A stretch of DNA of 64,000 nt from NCBI GenBank assembly GCA_963932145.1, contig OZ010595.1:75328090-75392089 (forward strand). The letters run 5' to 3'. Both the position numbers and the translations under genes were made by a program. A model generated the notes under the pieces. The model had not been told where the DNA came from and searched no databases. It was given only the letters and a program-made list of their open reading frames with translations. Positions 55,510 to 64,000 of the stretch are shown here, one piece after another. Origin of the DNA: Acanthosepion lycidas. Lineage: Eukaryota; Mollusca; Cephalopoda; Sepiida; Sepiidae. Each line of letters opens with the position of its first letter. The stretch's first letter is position 1.

Positions 55510-56165
55510 TGGCCTCATTAAAATTATCAACTAGAATTTTTTTACAAAATTCTCGTTCTTACGAATAACACATGGCTCTGTCTCTTAAAAAATGATATCT
55601 TTGATGCTCCTGGCCATTTGTGTCTTCTTAACTTGGGCTTTTACAAGCAACATCTATCAATTGTGAAGGTCTGTGGGGAACCCTTGGCTTCTTGGAAAAA
55701 AAAAAATCTCTATCTTCAAATTGGCAATTCTTTCGGGATATTTTCTCATGCCAAAATTATGTAATCAACACATGGCCACTGAAAACCATATCCTTGACGC
55801 TTGGTTATTGTGTTTTGCTCGACCAGTACTTTTAAACACCAATCAATCATCAAAGCCTGCCATTTTGTCCCCTTCGTGGAGTTTAGCGTCTACACGAACC
55901 CTTGGCTTCTTTGAGAAAAATAAACAATGGTAATTCTCTCCACCCCGTATTGGTAATATTTTGGAATATTTTCTCATGCCAAAATTTTTATAATCAACAT
56001 ATGGCCTCATCACCTGGTTGACTTCTAAAATCTTGCAATTTCAAATGATATCTTGTTCTCAGGTTTTCTTTAACCAGTACTTTTACAAAAATTAATTGTC
56101 AAAAGCTCACATATGGCCTTTTTTTGAGTTCACTGTTTATGCCAATTCTCAGGTTTTTGAGAAAA
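55510..56165. repeat. diverged tandem repeat, period about 220-245 bp, ~3 units
   Basis: Each unit carries 'aacccttggcttctt', 'tattttctcatgccaaaatt', 'aatcaacacatggc' and 'gaccagtacttttaaa' or variants. Unit starts lie near 55679, 55897 and about 56143, with a degraded unit before 55679. Confidence 0.75.
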
Positions 56166-56344
56166 GTAACTTTTTTTTTTTTTTTAAAGTAAAAATAAAA
56201 TCTCGGTGGTATCATCTTTTCCATTCTCAGTATTTTCTTGTTTAATTTTTATGCTTCATTAGTTAATCAATTACCACAACTAAATAGTGTCACATAATGT
56301 TGAAATCTAAATATTTTGCATGCTATTTTATTTGAGAGTAAATG
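56166..56344. other. AT-rich spacer
   Basis: Nothing recognised. Confidence 0.5.
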
Positions 56345-56615
56345 GTTTAGTGAAACAAGTTAATTAACCCATAGCTGGTGGGGAGAAGTGGATTCATATC
56401 TTTCCCAAAGGTATTTGTGCATAAGTGAATATAACAAACCCAATGGAAATTAGAACACTGCTCTCTGATCAACAATTTCTAGCCATTATCCATTACACCA
56501 CCCACTCATCCCAGCTTGCAGCACGTGGTATTCACAAGCAGTCACCCATCTAGGTACTAACCATGCTTGACATTGCTTAACTTTGGTGATCGTATGAGAA
56601 CCAGAGATACAACCT
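56345..56615 (-). mobile_element. SINE family II (5S-like head + tRNA-like part)
   Basis: The plus strand reads 'gcagcacgtggtattcacaa', 'gcagtcacccatctaggtac' and 'taaccatgcttgacattgct', which closely follow the complement of 5S rRNA. The tRNA-like part and the 'ttaattaacccatagctggt' body lie to the left. The 3' end is diverged beyond 56345. Confidence 0.85.
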
Positions 56616-57140
56616 GATACAAACATTAAATGTTAGAGAGATTTGAAAATGTGCCAGTAAATGATAAAGTCATAAACCATTTGCCTCCTTAAAACAAAAG
56701 TCACATGTTGCTTAACCTGCACGTACTCCAAGAAAAATCTATATAAAATATCGGCTTCTGTTGAAATAAGGAATTTTTAAGAGAAAAACAACGTAACACT
56801 TCTGTAGTTAATATTTTCTGAACAGTAAACAAAATGGTTATCAGATGCATATAAATCTATGAAAAATGTTAACAGTAGCCAGCAACAACTAGCAGGGCTA
56901 CTAACATAACCTTTTATTCAGTTGCTATTTTCTGAAGAAAGAATTTTTTTTAACCCTAAGGAAGTTAATGGATCCGCTAGTAAAGAATAGGGAAACAAAA
57001 AAATTGAAATAATTTCTGTAAATTAGCATTCTTCCTAAAACCACATTTGTCAGAAACAAAAACATTAATTTTTTTTTATCATGTTTTTTTTGGGTGGGGG
57101 GCTTGTTCATAATATAGATACAGTCATACTGTACCCCGAC
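56616..57140. other. AT-rich non-coding stretch
   Basis: Nothing recognised. Confidence 0.5.
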
Positions 57141-57270
57141 TTTGAAGAATTATCTGTAGTTTGTTTTTATTTACAAATGTCAAGATTGAAACTGTGCTTA
57201 CAATTTGGGTAGAGGGGAGTTTCAAACTTGACATTTGTAAATAAAAACTAAGTAAGATAACTCTTTAAAA
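57141..57270. repeat. hairpin or small MITE (~50-bp arms)
   Basis: Left 'tttgaagaattatctgtagt', 'tttttatttacaaatgtcaa' and right the complement ('ttgacatttgtaaataaaaa', 'taagataactctttaaa') around a ~25-base loop. No TA duplication is obvious. Confidence 0.8.
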
Positions 57271-58021
57271 AAAAGTCATGAGTCAATTCGATACTCTATC
57301 ATGAATAGAAACCCCACTTCGAAAATTATAAAAAATTAAAAAATAATAAAAAAACAAAAAAAAAACAAATACAAATAAAAAACAGTATCTTTCTATTCTG
57401 ACAAATGCTGTGACTTAATAAAGGTCTAATGAATGCTAATCTCCAGAAATTATGCAAAGACAAAAAAATACAATAAAACAAAATAAAAAAAAATTTTTTT
57501 TATTATGGACCACTCACCCTCAGTGGTGCCAAATTTCCCTCCACCTCTTTTCTTACTGATTGTATACCTGACAAAGGCCAAGACATAAATCAGCTCAAAT
57601 GGTTTGTGTTAATATCAAGAACATAAAGAGTTAAATTGCTCCAAATTTGGAATTTTAGTAAGTCTTATGTTACAGACATTAGATATGTAACAGTTTTAAC
57701 TAATATATATTATTATTGTGAGAACAACATCTTTATACCCGACTACATTTCTATTTATAGACATCAAAATATAACACGTGTGTGAGAGAAAAAAATTTAA
57801 CTCATATTGCTATAGGTAAGAGATACTCCAAAGATAAGAAAATGCAATAGAATAAACATCCCAAATTCCATAAAATACTTATTCCAAAGTGAAACTTGAA
57901 CTGGAGACCTTAAAAGTAAAAAAAGAAAGAAAAATTCTGATTTCACAGCCACAGTTTACAATTGCAAAGTTCCAATGGCTGCAAATAATTCCATTTTCTG
58001 TTTATTCAAAGGAAATTAAAC
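57271..58021. other. AT-rich non-coding stretch
   Basis: A-rich simple sequence at 57330-57380 and 57460-57500. No gene. Confidence 0.5.
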
Positions 58022-58275
58022 AGATGTGGGTTATAAGGTCTATCTGGAAATGATCAAGCCTATCTAAAAAAAATGGCGCTTAATCACCCTTAATGTACTC
58101 CTCTTGGGATTTCACACAAGTATCTCAGGATCTGTTCTATTTTTCAGTTTGCAAAATGACCTCTTTCAGGATTGCCATAAGCTGTTTGATTATGTTCCCC
58201 TTAATCTTGTCCATGATCTGAAATCCCCCTTTCAATAGGAAAAGCCAGAAGTCACAGGCAGACAAGCTGTACTAA
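58022..58275 (-). pseudogene. mariner transposase C-terminal fragment
   Basis: The minus strand reads CDFWLFLLKGGFQIMDKIKG, NIIKQLMAILKEV and, after stops, DTCVKSQEEYIKGD. These match the C-terminal CDFWLFPKLKxxxKGRRFQTVDEIK ... QLMAIPKEDF ... CVRSQGxYFEGD region of mariner transposases. The third catalytic Asp (in CDFW) is present. Only this last part survives, with at least two stops. Possibly the other end of the mariner type seen at 44.3 kb, which I cannot prove. Confidence 0.7.
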
Positions 58276-58636
58276 AAAAAATAGTACAATTTGGCTGCAT
58301 TTGTAACAAACTAGCTCTGTATCTTTTCACAAGATAAAATATTTAAGCCTGCTGCTTGCAAATGTGGTTTTAACAGCACATTGTAAATAGTATTCTGACA
58401 TTTAAAAAATGTTAGCACTAATAGAAGAAATTATGTTTTTACGTCTGGTGAATTTAATGATATTCTTTCAAGTTTTGGTAATTTTACACTGATAGTGAAA
58501 GCAATGATGGCTTTACCAACATTGGCTGATGAGATATTCACTGATTCATTGAAGTCAGAAATGAGAGTAATTTAACTATAGAAATTGCATTGTGTCCTAG
58601 CTGTAAAAGTCTGATTTATTTGTTTTTATGATTTAT

Positions 58637-58920
58637 CAACCTTTTGCTGGTTATTTAAAGCCAGAAAAAGTTTTCAGATTGTAAAAGTTTTTTTTTTTTT
58701 TTTAAAGATAATCATGATTTACTGATGCAAGTTCTACTAATTAACCAATAAGTAGTGGGAGATTAGATCGATTCACACCATTTCCCAATGAGTATAATGA
58801 TTTCCAATTCTGAGAAGTTATCCATTACACCATTTGGTGTTCCCAAGCAATCACCTATCTATGTTAGGTACTAATCAAGCTTAACATAAGTGACTGTAAA
58901 AGAACTGGTGTTTTAACACA
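58637..58920 (-). mobile_element. SINE family II, diverged
   Basis: The plus strand reads 'ggttatttaaagccagaaaa' (3' end), 'ctactaattaaccaataagt' (body), 'gttatccattacaccatttg' (tRNA-like) and 'ttcccaagcaatcacctatc' with 'taggtactaatcaagcttaa' (5S-like). It is the most diverged of the five copies, with a poly-T expansion at 58688-58702. Confidence 0.75.
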
Positions 58921-59589
58921 CATTTCATATATTGATATTATATGAAGAAACTTCATGAAGATTAATAAGAGAGAAAGCAAGCGAGAGATAGAGAAAGAAA
59001 TATTTTTTAAACATTAAGAATTTTAAAGAAAGAATCCTACTAAGTGGTCAACATCAAAAAACTATTAATTAGCTTGTCCAATCTTACAAGGAAAAATCTA
59101 GGAAACAAAAAGCCCATCTGGATTTTAATTTATCCTCAACTGTCAGACATTATAGAGGAAATTATTAACTGAAAACAAATTTAATTATTGGCTAGCTATA
59201 AGGCAGAGACTACTATACCTCTCACTTTCAACATTTATTTCTTTCATTCAGATGACAATATATGACCTCCGGTGAATGAATGAACATACTAAAAATAAGT
59301 AAAAGTTTCTCCCATTGGCATTTTTGTGATCAGTGATACATCATGATGGTTATAGTTAATTTGTTATCTCTATCATACTAAGAGGACAATCATTAACAAT
59401 TACATAAAAGTTGACATCACTTTCACCACTGCGTTGTGTCAGCAATTATTACTCACATTCAGTTTTAAGGACAACAGTTTTTCCCTAAGGTATTATAAAC
59501 ATTATAGCAGCAGTTGATAACACAAGAAATGCAATGGATTAAGTGATGTCGCAGATTCAGTTGATAGTGAATTTTTATGTAACCAAAGT
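58921..59589. other. AT-rich non-coding stretch
   Basis: Nothing recognised. Confidence 0.5.
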
Positions 59590-59765
59590 GATAGACCAAG
59601 ATGGACTGCTCTGCTATCTGCCAATAGCTGGGATGAGAAGTGGATTCATACCTTTCCCAAAATTAATAGTGCTAGGTGAATCCAAACTGTTCCACCCAGG
59701 ATTTGAACCCTGGTTTGTCAATTCCATTTTCCATGTTAAACATTAAGTCACCTACACCCGCATTA
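59590..59765 (-). mobile_element. tRNA-derived SINE, family I-like
   Basis: Minus strand: B-box-like CCAGGGTTCAAATCCTGG, then 'gggaaaggtatgaatccact' and 'cccagctattggcagatagc', the body shared by families I and II. No 5S head. Confidence 0.65.
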
Positions 59766-59899
59766 ACATGTACAATCTGAAAAGATAAAATATCTATAGG
59801 AGCCATTATTAAAGAAGGAAAAAGAAACAGCAAAGCTTCAGCAGAAATATTAAGAGAAGGGTCAGTGAAGCATGACAGCAGAAGGCAGGCAATAAGAAC

Positions 59900-60300
59900 A
59901 TTGTGTTTAAGGTTCCAAGTTCTAGGTTCAAATAGCAGCAGATATGTTCGTCTATCATCCCATTCACACTTCTTGGTCTTTTGAACAGGAGTAGAGATCT
60001 ACACCTTGTTTCCTGTTTAGGATTGAGCTACTTCAACTGTATACTTTTAACATCTTCACCTAAACTCTGAAATTTTATTTACTATTTATTTATTTTTCTG
60101 ACTCTCAACAGGAGTAAATAGGCTTGTCTACCATCTAGTTTACACTCCTCCCTGGTATTTTGAACAGGAATAGAGGCTTATCCTTTGTTTCCTGTTTAGG
60201 ATTGGATATTCAATTCCTTCTAAATTTTTCTCATTCCCTTTCACTCCTAGTAGCCCCTTGCATCTTAGTGGCATTATTGCCTTGCTTGGGGTGAATTGAA
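59900..60300 (+). mobile_element. SINE with LINE-like 3' tail, best copy
   Basis: A tRNA-like head (AGTTCTAGGTTCAAATAGCA), then an internal unit of about 90 bases present twice ('cttggtcttttgaacaggag' and 'ctggtattttgaacaggaat', each followed by 'ttgtttcctgtttaggattg'). The tail is 'tagccccttgcatcttagtg' and 'gcattattgccttgcttggg'. The tail matches the complement of 27545-27605, the end of a Jockey/CR1-type LINE. Confidence 0.75.
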
Positions 60301-60874
60301 TCAAAATGTTCCACAACAGCTTAATGTATTAAAGTAATGGGTTGTGAAGTTGGTGGCATAGTTATTGTGAGTTCATTCCTCGAGCCAGATAGTACACACT
60401 TAGTGGAAACAGCATGATCAATAACTGAGCAGTACTAAAGAAAGAACAAAATGAAATACTCCTAGACATGAACAGTGGAACAAAAACAATCTACACTCAA
60501 AGATTAAATGAAGAGTTTGGGTCAAAGTTCTATGAAGTTACCCAGATCAACAGACACCTGATAAAAATGAAGGGCATGATCATTGAAACATCATAAAATA
60601 TCATAAGTATGAATGTAAAGATACTAAGAACAAATCAGTTGGTGTGAAGTAAAATGGTTTATGTTTGAATAATCTACTTTGAATAAGTCTTCTGAGGAAA
60701 GGCTATTTGAAGAAACATCTTATGAAGATGACAGAACTGTTCACTCAAAAGAGTGAAAAATAGCATCCATATTGATACAATTCAAAGTACTACATTAAGA
60801 TATAATAAGTATAATAAGTTAAGTATATGTTAAGCAAAGTGTAATAAAACAAGGTTCAAAACACACCGATTGTA
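60301..60874. other. AT-rich non-coding stretch
   Basis: A possible tRNA-like B box near 60370 (GTGAGTTCATTCCTCGAG). Nothing else. Confidence 0.4.
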
Positions 60875-60975
60875 CTAGGTTGGTGCAAAAATAATGACGT
60901 AATAATGTCGTTTTTTGACGTTTTTTTAATGTCAAAAAACGACATTATTACGTCATTATTTTTGCACCAACCTAA
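60875..60975. mobile_element. mariner-type MITE, long form (101 bp)
   Basis: First base changed (CTAGGTTGG), otherwise the usual ends. TA at 60873-60874 and 60976-60977. The arms carry TGACGTAATAATGTCG like the 4411 copy. Confidence 0.92.
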
Positions 60976-61191
60976 TAGACACATTTTTTTTTTTAAATAT
61001 ATCAACTAAGAAATATTTATTTCTTCTTTGGTCTGTAACTATTGTCTAAGAAATAAGAATGTTAAAATACTCTTCAAACATACTGCTGACTGATACCAAC
61101 TTTGTACTGCCCAACACTGGCCCCATTCAGCTGTTTGCTTTGGCTGACTGCAGACCATCCAAATAATCAAAGTGAATGACTGATGTGACTA

Positions 61192-61269
61192 TTAGGTTGG
61201 TGCAAAAATAATGTCGGTTTTCAACGTTAAAAATATGTCAAAATCTGACATTATTTTTCACCAACCTAA
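61192..61269. mobile_element. mariner-type MITE (78 bp)
   Basis: Usual ends, TA at 61190-61191 and 61270-61271. The right end lacks a few bases (TTTTTCACCAACC). Only about 220 bases from the previous copy. Confidence 0.92.
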
Positions 61270-61484
61270 TAGCTATAGTAAAAAAATTCATGTGACCTGA
61301 TTAGTTGATTTGATTTCATGAGACTATGTTTAAAATGCGTGTGTTACAGTAGTGGGTTTCTTGTAAAGTAAAGCCACATTGTTGTATATCTAGCAAAGGT
61401 TTCAACTTCAGGAATTTTTTTTTTTTTATTAATAAATATAAGCAAGATTCTTAATTAAATATGCATACCTTTAACTTGACACAC

Positions 61485-61515
<31 letters not shown>

Positions 61516-62404
61516 TAAATCACAGCACAAAATTTGATAGGGGGCTAAAATTTCATTAAATTGGAAGCAAAGTTGTTCAAAGTTTGAAAATGAATTTTAT
61601 ATGTCAGTAATTTTTATTCACCAGACCATACCCAAGAGAGAAAAAAAATTTTTATTAAAAGATATATTTTAGCTGGGCAAAGAATCCAACCAGGAGGCAA
61701 TAAGCTAGAATACAAGAAATACACAAAAATAAATAGTACATAATTTTTTCCAAGTTTATACCATTAAATTTTGCTTCAATGAACATTTCGTGAATAAGTC
61801 TGTCTTTTTCTGTCTCAGCATTTAAAAGCATTTTTCTTAAAGCATTGCAGTTTTGAGAAAATTTTCAATATAAAATTAAAATAAAACTTAAATTAATTCC
61901 AAGAGTTTTCAAACAACCGACTTCAACATTGATATTGCTACCACTCCATTCTACGGCCTTCTTCAAGTATACAATTCATAAAAAAAAACAAAAAAAAAAA
62001 AACAAGTCATTTCTTTTGGTAGCTGTAGAATGGAATGACTGAAACACTGTGCTAAGAAAAACATGCAGAATACATTCAAGACCCCCAAATCACTTTTGGA
62101 ATAATGAAGTATATCTTAATGTAACCTTCAGTTCCTACCACTACTCCTTTGGCATGGTCTAGTGGAAATTAAGGAAAGTGGAGTGAGGAAACCAGAGCCC
62201 AGAGCTCATTCGCAAATGCAAACAAAAAATTCCTACTATGCTATCTACAACCACATTAACAAAAAGACCAAATAAAATCCCATAATCTAAATCTAATAAA
62301 CTTCATTCCATACACCAAAAATTCTAACCAAAGAAAAATACAAAAATACACCTTTGTTTGCTCTCTGACTGCAACGGGGTTGGTGCGCGACTTCTGGGAC
62401 ACCC
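61270..62404. other. AT-rich non-coding stretch
   Basis: A poly-A run at about 61486-61511. At 62380-62412 'gcgacttctgggacaccctg' resembles a DNA-transposon terminus, but no partner end was found. Confidence 0.45.
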
Positions 62405-62471
<67 letters not shown>

Positions 62472-62501
62472 ATCTGAACCAATTTTAAATGTGAATTAAG
62501 T

Positions 62502-62559
<58 letters not shown>

Positions 62560-62560
62560 A
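62405..62560. repeat. two (TG)n(TA)n microsatellites
   Basis: 62405-62468 and 62502-62558, each a TG run passing into TA. The order and direction are the same in both, suggesting local duplication. Confidence 0.9.
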
Positions 62561-62824
62561 AAAGGTTTCTACATGAAGTAAGAATTATAAAGAAAAAGAT
62601 ACAAAATATTAACAGCTTTTTTAAAAGAAACTCATTTTCTTTCTTCTTTAATTACAAGAAATACCAGCTTATGGAAAAATACTATGATTCATTATTTTAG
62701 CATACACATCAAAAAAAAAAAAAAAAAAAAAAAATTTTACAAATTAAAAAAATAATTTTTTCATAAATAATACTTTGATATTCATGAATTCATTTTTTCA
62801 TATTTTTCTCTTGATCACTTATGA

Positions 62825-63185
62825 GTATGCTGTATATGGTTCTACAGAAGTATGCTGAGAATACCATGAATGGAATATGTGAACAATGAGGAAATTTTAA
62901 GGAAAATGGAAACAAAAATGATGCTAATACAGATAGAGAGTTTAAATTTCAAGGACATATAATTAGAAAAAAAGCCTTAGAAAATTTTACTCACATGACA
63001 TACAGAAGGTAAAAGGGTACAGAGGAAAACAACAAGTAACCTACCTAATGAGCTTGTGTAAATGGATAGAAGAACAGAAAGTAGGAAGGATAATAATAAA
63101 AAATAAAAAAAACATTGCTAAGAGCTACAGGGAATAGGAAGTTGTGGAGAGTTATGATCATCTACATCATGAAGAGTCATGGCTT
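62825..63185 (+). pseudogene. RTE-type LINE, C-terminal fragment
   Basis: Plus strand: 'ggttctacagaagtatgctg' (WFLRRML region), 'ggacatataattagaaaaaa' (FLGHIMRK region) and LLRATGNRKLWRVMII-like codons ending KSHGFI, close to the RAARDRGKWRTMIAYVLKGH end of the 7850 copy. Stops in between. Confidence 0.75.
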
Positions 63186-63239
63186 CATAAAAGACAATGA
63201 TATTATTTATCATATAAAAAAAGAAAAACAAAAAAAAAA

Positions 63240-63317
63240 TATCAGTGTCACCCCAAGCAAGGTAGTACAGCTACTAATAAGCAAGGGGTTACAAGGTGTG
63301 GAGGAATTAGGAACAGA

Positions 63318-63320
<3 letters not shown>
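63240..63320 (-). pseudogene. Jockey/CR1-type LINE 3' tip
   Basis: 'caccccaagcaaggtagtac' and 'aagcaaggggttacaaggtg' are the shared 3' tail on the minus strand. It ends in (TA)n. Confidence 0.6.
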
Positions 63321-63355
<35 letters not shown>

Positions 63356-63366
63356 TAGATAGATAT
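63321..63366. repeat. (TA)n(GATA)n microsatellite
   Basis: About 16 TA units, then three GATA-like units. Confidence 0.95.
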
Positions 63367-63477
63367 TTTGGAAGTGCTATCTGATGATCCAGCGTCCTTT
63401 AAAAGGGCTCTGTTGAAATAAATTATTATAATGGAACCTTAAAGTGGTCTGTTTTTCCTTTAAAATAAATATATAAA

Positions 63478-63563
63478 TATATATATATATATATATAAGG
63501 TTGATGCAAAAATAATATCGTTTTTTGACGTTAAAAAATACATCAAAAAACGCTATTTTTGTA

Positions 63564-63600
<37 letters not shown>
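63478..63600. repeat. (TA)n tract split by a MITE
   Basis: TA repeats occupy both sides (63478-63495 and 63573-63598) of the MITE. Confidence 0.85.
63496..63572. mobile_element. mariner-type MITE inside a TA microsatellite (77 bp, degraded ends)
   Basis: 'aaggttgatgcaaaaataat', 'tttgacgttaaaaaatacat' and 'gctatttttgtaccaa' match the family with several changes. The right tip has been replaced by TA repeat. Confidence 0.8.
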
Positions 63601-63601
<1 letters not shown>

Positions 63602-63880
63602 AATATAATTTTGTACATCAGGTGCAATTTTGACCTTGTCAGACCGATCATCCTTAATATCTAGGCTGGAGTAAATGGCAGTGTAATCAGCACAGATGCC
63701 AAGTTGAGATCTGTTGTCACGGAGAAGGTCATTAATAGATGGAGCCCTGGGGGACATCAGAGTTAGTACAAAAAGGATGTAGATGAATGGCCGCTCAGGA
63801 CAATTTTCATTTTGTGATTACTTAACAACTTCAGTTAATTCTACTGGGTATGAACAAGACTGATTGCCTCGAGAGAAAAC
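63600..63880 (-). pseudogene. Jockey/CR1-type RT active-site fragment
   Basis: Minus-strand codons give SGHSSTSF, then SPRAPSINDLL (VPQGS...INDL region with an internal deletion), SQLGICADYTAIYSS (YADDT region, with ADY for ADD) and DRSDKVKIAPDVQN. A frame change separates the first block from the rest. It probably belongs to the family whose 3' ends are at 28, 30 and 39 kb. The TA tract and MITE lie just 3' of it. Confidence 0.75.
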
Positions 63881-64000
63881 AAAAAAACAGCATGCAACAT
63901 TGAACACTTTTAAAAATGCTTATTCAATGCTGTTTTAATTTATATCCGCTAGACTTCCTTCTATAATCACAATTTCTGTATATGACATGATATTTCCATT

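Noticed and set aside
56500-56615. 5S rRNA gene
   Set aside because: Matches 5S closely in places but is fused to a tRNA-like part and SINE body and recurs five times with shared divergence.

Overview
This window reads as repeat-dense, AT-rich intergenic or intronic DNA from an animal, most likely a coleoid cephalopod (octopus-like). That placement is inference. It rests on RTE and Jockey/CR1-type LINE remnants, tRNA-derived SINEs, mariner/Tc1 relics, long (TA)n and poly-A tracts and the lack of compact bacterial-style genes. I found no host protein-coding exon, rRNA gene or tRNA gene that I can defend. Nearly all open frames are low-complexity translations or pieces of transposable elements.

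Layout. 0-5 kb: a tRNA-derived SINE, an RTE fragment, a fossil of LTR-retrotransposon integrase, the first of nine short mariner-type MITEs and a 280-bp foldback element. 7-12 kb: the longest reverse-transcriptase relic (RTE, minus strand), a MITE, and a foldback element carrying hammerhead-ribozyme motifs (11.2-11.9 kb). 12-19 kb: two foldback elements, an internally deleted Tc1/mariner element with both ends and TA target duplication, two RTE tails facing each other, and a second kind of RT fragment. 19.2-20.7 kb: a 1.46-kb minisatellite of about 41 units, each holding a variable (AG)n tract. 23-31 kb: interrupted repeats, two MITEs, LINE 3' ends on both strands and a Tc1 fragment. 31-42 kb: three SINEs with a 5S rRNA-like head, an AT-rich array, a 24-bp minisatellite, a mariner transposase relic and RTE pieces. 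42-64 kb: more SINEs, MITEs, mariner fragments, hairpins, a ~220-bp diverged tandem repeat, and an RT fragment at the right edge.

Most notable points: (1) type I hammerhead motifs in direct and inverted orientation at 11.2-11.8 kb, like those of Penelope-like elements and retrozymes; (2) five copies of a composite SINE whose 5' part matches 5S rRNA and is fused to a tRNA-like part, sharing its body with a second SINE family that lacks the 5S head; (3) nine hairpin MITEs whose ends resemble primate Hsmar1/MADE1, three of them with apparent empty-site paralogues inside this window; (4) a SINE and a Jockey/CR1-type LINE that share a 3' tail, suggesting a mobilisation partnership.

All family assignments were made by reading translations and motifs. 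No database search was run, and copy boundaries are good to about 10-30 bases unless a target duplication is stated.
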